Assembly: GCA_030152105.1 (NCBI GenBank)
Contig: JASLIH010000435.1
Location: forward strand, 1 to 6,413
From: Actinomycetes bacterium
GTDB lineage: Bacteria; Actinomycetota; CALGFH01
Reading direction: 5' to 3'
Length of the DNA stretch: 6,413 nt
Each line of letters begins with the position of its first letter. Within the stretch, counting starts at the first letter, position 1. This document shows positions 1 through 5,579 of the stretch, in pieces. The position numbers were made by a program, and so were the translations under genes. The notes under the pieces are model-generated. The model was not told the origin of the DNA, ran no database searches, and worked only from the letters and a program-made list of their open reading frames with translations.

Positions 1-43
1 CCTCGCCATGCTCCTCAGGGGTCATCCGCCTAGGATCCGCCAT
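1..43 (-). CDS. Start of an unidentified protein, cut by the left window edge
   Basis: An ATG on the minus strand (43-41) is preceded by a good Shine-Dalgarno sequence, GAGGGGG (55-49), with a 5-nt spacer. The frame then stays open to the window edge and reads MADPRRMTPEEHGE. The Thr-Pro-Glu-Glu turn and charged composition look like the N-terminus of a small soluble protein, but about 14 residues are too few to assign a family. A second ATG seven codons in has no properly spaced ribosome binding site, so the first is preferred. The call rests on the ribosome binding site and the open frame only; sequence beyond the window would confirm or remove it. Confidence 0.4.
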   Translation of the reverse strand, partial: MADPRRMTPEEHGE

Positions 44-424
44 CGTTGCCCCCTCGCCAAGCTCCCCTGTGCCCCTCCCCGATCATCCTCTGGCTCATTG
101 CTAACGACTAGGTCATGGCGAACGACCTCAACCTCGATGGGCCGAAGGCGGCCCGCAGCCGGCGCAGGGCCGCGAGCTGGTCATCGTCGACCTCGGGCAC
201 GTAGCCATCATGGCCGGGGCATCGGGCCGCTGCTCTGGCCGCGGTCCACCCGGGACAGCATGCGGTTCCCCGGTCTGACGGCTTTGCTGTCTGTGTGAGG
301 CTGATCCGACAGAAACAGAAGGTGTGGGCGCCCAGGCCGACGGGTAGTCCCCGCCCAACGTGGGCGAACCAGCCTGCGCAGGGCCCTCAGTCTGGCCCAG
401 CTGCTGTGAGGGAGCACGAGCGTA
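44..424. other. Gene-poor region upstream of the trehalose synthase
   Basis: No convincing complete gene lies here. The open frames are rich in Arg, Pro, Ser and Gly, as expected of chance frames in GC-rich DNA. One minus-strand frame ends at a TAG (110-108) and includes the protein-like segment VPEVDDDQLAALRRLRAAFG, but it has no start with a ribosome binding site. It could be a worn fragment of an older gene. The stretch also holds a 10-bp perfect palindrome (325-334) and a short inverted repeat (352-366), both close to the start of the downstream gene. I could not identify a clear -35/-10 promoter pair. Confidence 0.5.
325..366. repeat. Two short inverted repeats ahead of the trehalose synthase gene
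   Basis: TGGGCGCCCA at 325-334 is a perfect 10-bp palindrome. CGCCCA (352-357) and TGGGCG (361-366) form a second inverted repeat with a 3-nt spacer. Both share the element TGGGCG or its complement, so the motif occurs four times within 42 bp. They sit 59-100 bp before the GTG start of the downstream gene, where an operator or a 5' leader hairpin could act. GC-rich palindromes of this size also arise by chance, so the regulatory reading is tentative. Confidence 0.3.
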
Positions 425-2608
425 GTGAGCGAGAGCGGCGGCGAGGACAAGGACTACGTTCGCTGGCTGCAGCAGGAGTCGATGCTTGCCAACGCGAACG
501 CGACCGCCGGGCAGTTCTCGGGTGTCGGCGAGGTGTGGCAGAGCCCGTTCGCGATCCCCAATCCCGCTGCGGCGATGGCAAAGTCCTCGGTCTGGTTTAC
601 CGCGTATCCGATCTCGATGATCACCAAGCCCGGCTGTTCCTTCTTGAGTACCTTGGGGGACGAGGATCTGTGGCTGGCGTTCGAGGCGATCGGCATCAGT
701 GCCGTGCACACCGGCCCCCTGAAGCGAGCCGGGGGAGTCTTCGGTTGGGAGGCGACCCCCAGCGTTGACGGGCATTTCGACCGGATCAGCAGCCAGATCG
801 ATGGGGTGTTCGGCACCGACGTGGAGTTCCGCCGCCTGTGTGAGGTGGCAGCGGCCCACGGCGGTATCGTCATCGACGACATCGTGCCCGGGCACACCGG
901 GAAGGGCCCAGACTTCCGGCTGGCGGAGATGGGAGTCGGGGACTACCCCGGGATCTACCACATGGTGGAGATTCCACCCGAGGACTGGCAGCTGCTGCCC
1001 GGGGTGCCTCCCGGTACGGATTCGGTCAACCTCGACGGCGAGGCTGAGGGCCGGCTGCAGCGGGCCGGCTACATCGTCGGCCGGATGCAACGGGTGATCT
1101 TTCACGACCCGGGCATCAAGGACACCAACTGGAGCGCCACCGCACCGGTCACCGGCCCGGATGGGGTCGAGCGGCGTTGGGTGTATCTGCACTACTTCAA
1201 GGACGGTCAGCCCTCGATCAACTGGCTGGATCCGACATTCGCCGGGATGCGGCTGGTCATTGGTGACGCGTTGCACGCGCTGGGTGATCTCGGTGCCACA
1301 GGGCTCCGGCTGGATGCCAACGGCTTCCTCGGCGTGGAGAAGAGCGCCGAGGGTGGCGCGCCGGGGTGGTCGGAGGGGCATCCATTGTCGGATGCTGTCA
1401 ACCAGCTGATCGCCAGCATGGTCCGAAAAGTGGGTGGGTTTACGTTTCAGGAGCTGAACCTGTCCTTTGACGACATCAAGAAGACGGCGGAACGGGGTGC
1501 CGATCTCTCCTATGACTTCGTCAACCGCCCAGCGTACGCCCACGCCCTGGCCACCGGCGATACCGAGTTCCTGCGGCTGACGCTGAATGCCGCGCTGGCC
1601 CATGGTCTGCAGCCAATCCGCCTGGTTCATGCCCTGCAGAACCACGATGAGCTGACCTATGAGCTGGTGCACTTCGCCACCGGCCACAAGGACGACACCT
1701 TCCGGTTCCGCCGTGCAGAACTGACCGGTGGCGAGCTCGCCGTGAAGATTCGCAGCGAGCTGATCGAACGGCTCACCGGCGAGGCCGGCCCGTACAACGC
1801 CACCTTCACCACCAACGGCATCGCCTCGACAACCGCAACGATAATCGCCGCAGCGCTCGGCTACCCCGACCTTTCGAACCTGTCTCAGGCACAGATCGAG
1901 AAGATCAAGCAGGCCCACCTGCTGCTGGCCATGTTCAACGCCTGGCAGCCCGGCGTGTTCGCGGTGTCCGGCTGGGACCTGTGCGGCATGCTGACCCTGG
2001 AGCAGTCCAAGGTTCCCGGGCTCCTGGCATCCGGCGACACCCGCTGGATCCACCGGGCAGCCTACGACCTGATGGACTACCGGCCGGAGGCGAGCGAGTC
2101 GCCGTCCAAGATGCCCCGCGGCACCAGCCTGTACGGATCCTTACCGCAACAGCTCCGGGACCCGAACTCCTTCGCGTCACGGCTGCGCGAGGTCCTGGCG
2201 GTCCGCGAACGCCACCGTATCGCCACCAGCCTGCAGGTAGCGGTGCCGGAGGTTTCCGACAAGGCCATGCTCGTCATGATCCACCGGCTCGACACCAGAC
2301 AGGTCCAGGTCACCGTGCTGAACTTCTCCAGCCAGCCCATCGCCGGCAGCGTCACGTCGCAACATCTGGCATCTGGCGCTGCCGTGATCGACATGGTCAC
2401 CGATCAGGTGATCGCCGAGGTCGACCACGAGCACACCTTCGCCGTCTGGCTGGAACCTCATCAGGGTCTGTCGCTGGTGACCGACCCGGCCCCCCCTCAG
2501 GATGGCCAGAATTCGGCCGAGCCCACGACGACTGCAGCCCCGGCCACCGCCGAGGCACAGACCACGACTGAGGCGCCCACGAGCACCGGGGCACCCACCA
2601 CCACCTGA
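425..2608 (+). CDS. treS: Trehalose synthase (maltose alpha-D-glucosyltransferase), long GH13 type
   Basis: The product is a 727-residue cytoplasmic enzyme expected to interconvert maltose and trehalose by intramolecular transglucosylation (EC 5.4.99.16). GH13 signatures are in order: region I DDIVPGH (151-157), region [11 protein letters not shown] (293-301) with nucleophile Asp297, region III FQELN with acid/base Glu343, and region IV QNHDE with Asp408. The catalytic triad is therefore complete. Region I has Gly156 where many GH13 enzymes have Asn. From memory, conserved blocks such as [20 protein letters not shown] and SGWDL resemble the roughly 690-residue Pseudomonas stutzeri type (CAZy GH13_33) more than the roughly 570-600-residue mycobacterial TreS. 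No signal peptide is visible. The GTG start follows GAGGGAG (408-414) by 10 nt, and the N-terminal residues fit the family. The last 40 or so residues are an unusual Thr/Ala/Pro/Glu-rich tail. No other trehalose or GlgE-pathway gene is adjacent. Relatives acting on other alpha-glucosides cannot be excluded. Confidence 0.88.
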   Translation: MSESGGEDKDYVRWLQQESMLANANATAGQFSGVGEVWQSPFAIPNPAAAMAKSSVWFTAYPISMITKPGCSFLSTLGDEDLWLAFEAIGISAVHTGPLKRAGGVFGWEATPSVDGHFDRISSQIDGVFGTDVEFRRLCEVAAAHGGIVIDDIVPGHTGKGPDFRLAEMGVGDYPGIYHMVEIPPEDWQLLPGVPPGTDSVNLDGEAEGRLQRAGYIVGRMQRVIFHDPGIKDTNWSATAPVTGPDGVERRWVYLHYFKDGQPSINWLDPTFAGMRLVIGDALHALGDLGATGLRLDANGFLGVEKSAEGGAPGWSEGHPLSDAVNQLIASMVRKVGGFTFQELNLSFDDIKKTAERGADLSYDFVNRPAYAHALATGDTEFLRLTLNAALAHGLQPIRLVHALQNHDELTYELVHFATGHKDDTFRFRRAELTGGELAVKIRSELIERLTGEAGPYNATFTTNGIASTTATIIAAALGYPDLSNLSQAQIEKIKQAHLLLAMFNAWQPGVFAVSGWDLCGMLTLEQSKVPGLLASGDTRWIHRAAYDLMDYRPEASESPSKMPRGTSLYGSLPQQLRDPNSFASRLREVLAVRERHRIATSLQVAVPEVSDKAMLVMIHRLDTRQVQVTVLNFSSQPIAGSVTSQHLASGAAVIDMVTDQVIAEVDHEHTFAVWLEPHQGLSLVTDPAPPQDGQNSAEPTTTAAPATAEAQTTTEAPTSTGAPTTT

Positions 2609-2615
2609 CTGTCGG

Positions 2616-2636
2616 GCCTGCGGCGAGCCGGCGGGC
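2616..2636. terminator. Possible hairpin between convergent genes
   Basis: GCCTGC (2616-2621) can pair with GCGGGC (2631-2636) as a 6-bp stem containing one G-U pair, around a 9-nt loop. It begins 8 nt after the treS stop codon, in the 102-nt gap between two converging genes, where a terminator is expected. There is no U-run on either strand, so it would be an atypical actinobacterial-style hairpin or simply chance pairing in GC-rich DNA. Confidence 0.25.
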
Positions 2637-2710
2637 TGTTGGCGACAAAGTGGTTCGGCTGGCGTCGCGTCTCATGCCGGCCACATACGGAACCGTCGGT
2701 ACGAGGAAAC

Positions 2711-4282
2711 TCAGGACCTGTGGGTCGGCTGGGTTGGTCGGCGCCACCGGCTGATCAGCGGCAGCGCGGGGAAGGTGTGGCTCTGCCAGATCAGGCGGGA
2801 GAGTTCTTCGGGGTAGGCGGTGACAGTCGGCAGGGTGTCGAAGCGCTGCACGAGGCGTTGATCGGTGTCGTATGCGGGCCAGCCGGGGTCGCCGTGGGCG
2901 GCGAACGAAGCCCATGCGGTGCGCATCTGGGTGGACAGAGCCTCTGCCTCCGGGGAAGGTGTTTCACCGATCAGCATGGCAGGCTGGCCGCGGTCCAGGT
3001 TGCCGAAGACGAGTGGTACGTCGAGGCCGTGGCAGGCGCCGAGGGCGCCGCCCATGCCCGGAGCCGGCCAGGTCAGTTCGTAGACATGCGCACGTCCCCT
3101 GGCAGCCGACTGGGCCTCGGCGAGGTGGAGCGACGGCATGCGGAACAGCCAGTCGGAATGGACCAGTTCGTACAGCTCGTCCGGGCCCGCCGCCGGGAAG
3201 GCATCGCGGTACCGGCGCGCGCCGTCCAGGCCGGGTGCCAAGACATGGAGGGCGTTCGCCGCCTGCTCCTCGCTCACCTCACCGAGCAGCCCGTTGATGG
3301 CGCTGAACAGGCGCTGCTCGTCGCGGGTGTGGCCCACGAGGAGTTCGATGTCGCGGCCGGTGCCGTCGGTCAGGGCCTGCCACGGTGTGACGGCCAGGAC
3401 CTCGCCGTCGACGACGGGCGAAAAGAGGATCGATCTGTGCGCGGGCCGGCCCCAGCGGTGCGCCCACTGGTCCATCTTGGCGCCGACGGTGTCAGCGGCA
3501 GCGGACAGCTGGCGTGGGGCAACACTGGACAGGTCGGCCACCGTGGGCCGCAGCCCCAGCTCGGCAGCGCAGGCGACAGCGATGTCGGCGGCAAGCTCCG
3601 GCGAGAAAAACGTGCCCGGCACACTCTGCGCGACGGCCCGGCGGAAGAGCCCGGCCGCACGGTCAATCGCCAGCAGCGCGGCGACCGATCCCCCACCCGC
3701 CGACTGGCCGAAAACTGCGACCCGGTCAGGGTCGCCGCCAAAGGCCCGGATGTTGTCGCGCACCCACTCGAGAGCGGCGACCTGGTCGAGCAGCCCCCGG
3801 TTGGGAGGAGCCCCCTCGATCTGCGCGAAGCCCTCCATACCCACGCGGTAGTTGAACGTCACCACGACGACGCCACCGTCCCGCGCGAGCCGACCACCGT
3901 CGTACTCGGGGAGACCGGACATGCCGATCACGTAGGCGCCACCCTGGATCCACACCATTACCGGCAGCCCCGCCCCCGGGTCGGGTTCCGGCGACCAGAC
4001 GTTGACCGTCAGCCAGTCATCGCCCGCCGCGTCCTGCGACAGCGCGTCCATGCCGAAATGCCCGCCCTGCGGGGGCGGCGGGCCGTACGAGAGGGCCTCT
4101 CGCACCCCGCTCCAGCCTCGTACCGGCCGCGGCCCCGCGAAGCGCAACACGCCGACCGGGGGCTCGGCGAACGGGATGCCCCGGAAGACCGCCACACCCG
4201 CCTCCCGGCTGCCGCGCAGCCTCCCGGCCGCCGCGCGGACTTCGGGCCGGGACCCGGATGGCTTCGACTCGGCAACGGTCAT
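2711..4282 (-). CDS. Type B carboxylesterase (para-nitrobenzyl esterase family)
   Basis: This is an alpha/beta-hydrolase that should cleave carboxylic esters. Numbering is from the GTG at 4285. The family layout is complete: FRGIPFAEPP near residues 34-43, DDWLTVNVW (89-97, matching the second type B signature, with Trp at the usual Cys), the oxyanion-hole loop IQGGAYVIG (113-121), and the nucleophile elbow FGGDPDRVAVFGQSAGG with Ser195. Glu323 in GHTRDEQRLF and His419 in ACHGLDVPLVFGN complete the expected Ser-Glu-His triad. At about 523 residues the length is normal. No signal peptide is seen, so it is probably cytoplasmic. The ATG at 4282 is preferred over the adjacent GTG at 4285 because GAAGG (4291-4287) lies 4 nt before the ATG but only 1 nt before the GTG. 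It converges on treS and is divergent from the acetyltransferase. Substrate cannot be told from sequence; xenobiotic or secondary-metabolite esters are typical for the family. Confidence 0.93.
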   Translation of the reverse strand: MTVAESKPSGSRPEVRAAAGRLRGSREAGVAVFRGIPFAEPPVGVLRFAGPRPVRGWSGVREALSYGPPPPQGGHFGMDALSQDAAGDDWLTVNVWSPEPDPGAGLPVMVWIQGGAYVIGMSGLPEYDGGRLARDGGVVVVTFNYRVGMEGFAQIEGAPPNRGLLDQVAALEWVRDNIRAFGGDPDRVAVFGQSAGGGSVAALLAIDRAAGLFRRAVAQSVPGTFFSPELAADIAVACAAELGLRPTVADLSSVAPRQLSAAADTVGAKMDQWAHRWGRPAHRSILFSPVVDGEVLAVTPWQALTDGTGRDIELLVGHTRDEQRLFSAINGLLGEVSEEQAANALHVLAPGLDGARRYRDAFPAAGPDELYELVHSDWLFRMPSLHLAEAQSAARGRAHVYELTWPAPGMGGALGACHGLDVPLVFGNLDRGQPAMLIGETPSPEAEALSTQMRTAWASFAAHGDPGWPAYDTDQRLVQRFDTLPTVTAYPEELSRLIWQSHTFPALPLISRWRRPTQPTHRS

Positions 4283-4651
4283 CACACCTTCACGTTACCT
4301 AACCGAGGACCATCCACAGGTTCTGATCATTGCTCCCCCGCTACGGTCGTGCCGGCATTCATGCCAGTTCGTGAGGGCTCTCGATATCGCTAGCCGCCCT
4401 GGCAGCGGGGAGCGGAGCCTGTCCAGAAACGTACGTTTGAGGACAGGTCATGGACCCAGACATGAGGCGGTCCGGGTAGACCTTCTCCTTGTCAGCGAAA
4501 TGGCGGTAACCGCTGTACGGACCATTGTTTCCCCAGGTCGCGGCCGACCGTCGGTGCCGAAGGTATGCGTTCCTTCTCCAGTGGCTCGACTTAGTGGGCC
4601 GGAGGAGACTCGAGCCTGCGCTGTGGTGTCGGGACGCTGTTTACTGAGCGG
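4283..4651. other. Divergent intergenic region between esterase and acetyltransferase
   Basis: This 369-nt stretch should hold the promoters of both flanking genes, but I cannot name convincing -35/-10 pairs. It holds a 30-bp imperfect palindrome (4418-4447, listed separately), a smaller inverted repeat GGCAT-TC-ATGCC (4354-4365) nearer the esterase, an 8-bp palindrome CGATATCG (4382-4389), an inverted repeat GCGGT-A-ACCGC (4503-4513), and a strong Shine-Dalgarno-like GGAGGAG (4601-4607). The minus strand also has a stop-free frame from about 4640 to 4360 with protein-like composition in its middle but no usable start. It may be a remnant gene and was not called. Confidence 0.5.
4418..4447. 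promoter_or_regulatory. 30-bp imperfect palindrome, candidate operator
   Basis: CCTGTCC (4418-4424) and GGACAGG (4441-4447) are exact inverted repeats flanking AAACGTACGTTT (4427-4438), itself a perfect 12-bp palindrome. All arms share one centre, between 4432 and 4433. Only the dinucleotides AG (4425-4426) and GA (4439-4440) break the symmetry. An ACGTACGT-type core in a long dyad resembles operators of dimeric repressors such as the TetR family. The A/T-containing core stands out in GC-rich surroundings. It lies about 135 bp before the esterase start and 204 bp before the acetyltransferase start, between divergent genes. No regulator gene is present in the window, so the binding protein is unknown. 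As RNA it could also form a hairpin, but no U-run follows on either strand. Confidence 0.5.
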
Positions 4652-5206
4652 ATGCACGCGAAGCGCCCGGCCGAGGCACCGACGGACCCGGTTCTGACGC
4701 CGCGGCTCGTCCTGACGCCGGTCGGTCGCGACGATGTCAACGACCTGCTCCTGTTGTACAGCGATCCGGTCGTCGCGTATTGGACCGGCCCCTGGACCCG
4801 CGCGGCTGTGGAGGCATGGGCCGCGGACATGGCGGCCCGGTGGACGGCGGACGGGGTCGGCAAGTGGATGGCGCGCGACCGATCGGACGGGTCGCTCGTC
4901 GGGCGCGGTGGCTTCACCCGTTTCGACCTCGACGGCGAGACGGTGCTCGAGCTCGGCTGGGCGGTGCGCGACGCCCGCACGGGCCGCGGCTATGCGACCG
5001 AGTTGGGCCGGGCGGCGCTCGCCTGGGCCGTAGAGCATCAGCCCGACCTGCCGGTGGCGGCGTTCACAGAGGTGCACAACCGTGCCTCGCGGGCGGTCAT
5101 GGAGCGGCTCGGGATGCGACCTGCGGGCATCATCCGACGTGAGGGACTCGTCGAGGGCCGTACCGGCCTGCACCCGGACGCCCCCTTCGCTCTGTACCGA
5201 CTCTAG
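4652..5206 (+). CDS. GNAT-family N-acetyltransferase, RimJ/RimL-like
   Basis: The 184-residue product is a single Acetyltransf_3-type domain that should transfer acetyl from acetyl-CoA to an amine. [10 protein letters not shown] (15-24) is the usual first strand of this subfamily. [11 protein letters not shown] (109-119) is the acetyl-CoA pyrophosphate-binding motif A (R/Q-x-x-G-x-G/A). [14 protein letters not shown] (142-155) is the characteristic C-terminal segment with the conserved Asn143. Length is typical and nothing is missing. The substrate (ribosomal protein N-terminus, small amine or antibiotic) is not determinable. The ATG at 4652 lacks a ribosome binding site. A strong GGAGGAG sits at 4601-4607, and an in-frame CTG at 4616 would be correctly spaced from it, so translation might start about 12 codons earlier, or the mRNA may be leaderless. 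The gene is divergent from the esterase, and its stop lies 6 bp from the broken kinase fragment on the other strand. Confidence 0.85.
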   Translation: MHAKRPAEAPTDPVLTPRLVLTPVGRDDVNDLLLLYSDPVVAYWTGPWTRAAVEAWAADMAARWTADGVGKWMARDRSDGSLVGRGGFTRFDLDGETVLELGWAVRDARTGRGYATELGRAALAWAVEHQPDLPVAAFTEVHNRASRAVMERLGMRPAGIIRREGLVEGRTGLHPDAPFALYRL

Positions 5207-5212
5207 GTTCCT

Positions 5213-5296
5213 GGCCACCAGTTCAACGCCCGGGTCCAGAGCGCCCTGATTCGCCAATACCGGCTGGGCGTAGCCCGACATGAACAAGACTCGGGT
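5213..5296 (-). pseudogene. Receiver-domain tail of a hybrid sensor kinase (remnant)
   Basis: On the minus strand the frame reads [20 protein letters not shown] followed by DPGVELVA. This matches the last strands of a CheY-like receiver, as found fused to the C-terminus of actinobacterial hybrid histidine kinases, where the stretch normally continues with a Lys-Pro-Phe motif. The phosphoacceptor Asp and the first three quarters of the domain are absent. The invariant Lys region is lost too, because similarity stops at about 5213, directly before the end of the convergent acetyltransferase gene. It is joined in frame to an ATPase-domain fragment with nothing between. It cannot function as a receiver. 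Confidence 0.65.
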
Positions 5297-5464
5297 CCCG
5301 TAGACGGTAGCCAGCCCCAGGCCGGAGCCGGAGCCCTTCAGCTTGGTGGTGAAGAACGGTTCGAAGGCGCGGCCGATCGTCTCGGGATCCATGCCCGTTC
5401 CGGTGTCGCTGACCCGAAGCCGGACGTGCCGACCCGGTGAGACATCCACCAACCTGGCTTCGTC
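5297..5464 (-). pseudogene. Histidine-kinase ATPase (HATPase_c) fragment
   Basis: About 56 codons starting [20 protein letters not shown] encode the middle of a GHKL ATPase domain. DTGTGMD is the G1 box, FEPFFTT the F box, and [13 protein letters not shown] the G2 box. The N box, the dimerisation/phosphoacceptor His and all sensor domains are missing upstream. The domain is cut directly after G2 and fused in frame to the end of a receiver, so the ATPase tail and most of the receiver have been deleted. Upstream the same frame runs into part of an unrelated acetyltransferase and then a TAG stop. This is decayed coding sequence, recognised with good confidence because the boxes are in the right order and spacing. 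Confidence 0.8.
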
Positions 5465-5579
5465 GTAGGCACACAACGCCAGGTAGTAAGGCACGGCGCA
5501 CCAAGGGCCGCTGCGACTCCTCGACCCCTAGCGACGCGCAATGGCGCCAGTTGTCTGGTCCGATGTCTTCGAGCGTCAT
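5465..5579 (-). pseudogene. Frameshifted N-terminal fragment of a second GNAT acetyltransferase
   Basis: Starting at the ATG at 5579, the frame reads [20 protein letters not shown] then ESQRPLV. This resembles the opening of spermine/spermidine-type GNAT proteins, where an Asn-Trp-Arg motif and a Gln-Arg-x-Phe/Leu-Val motif are common. The continuation expected in such proteins, [11 protein letters not shown], is present but in another frame (from 5494), implying a one- or two-base deletion near 5494-5499. After that the sequence changes abruptly to histidine-kinase sequence, so the acetyl-CoA binding core is absent. Its ATG overlaps the stop codon of the upstream serine hydrolase (ATGA), indicating that the intact gene was once translationally coupled to it. 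Family assignment rests on about 38 residues and is moderate. Confidence 0.5.

Noticed and set aside
108..240. Minus-strand segment reading VPEVDDDQLAALRRLRAAFG before a TAG stop
   Set aside because: It looks protein-like but is short, lacks a start with a ribosome binding site and matches no family I can name. It is mentioned only within the gene-poor region.
8..298. 96-codon plus-strand frame at the left edge
   Set aside because: Arg/Pro/Ser-rich, with no ribosome binding site and no recognisable motif. The minus-strand start at 43 with a good ribosome binding site conflicts with it.
128..2053. Very long minus-strand open frame (641 codons) opposite treS
   Set aside because: It lies almost wholly antisense to a gene with complete GH13 motifs. 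Its composition (Gly, Val, Arg, His, Gln) is that of a mirror frame in GC-rich DNA, and no domain is recognisable.
2639..4393. 584-codon plus-strand open frame opposite the carboxylesterase
   Set aside because: It is antisense to a gene with a complete catalytic triad. It shows no family motif and is explained by codon bias on the other strand.
4489..4517. Possible promoter TTGTCA with a 17-nt spacer before the acetyltransferase
   Set aside because: The -35-like hexamer is good, but the matching -10 position reads GCTGTA, which is a poor fit. It is not strong enough to call.
4448..5494. A single 348-residue minus-strand protein
   Set aside because: Only its first 94 or so residues resemble proteins (GNAT and kinase fragments). 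The rest is antisense to the intact acetyltransferase and the intergenic region. It is better described as joined remnants running into noise.
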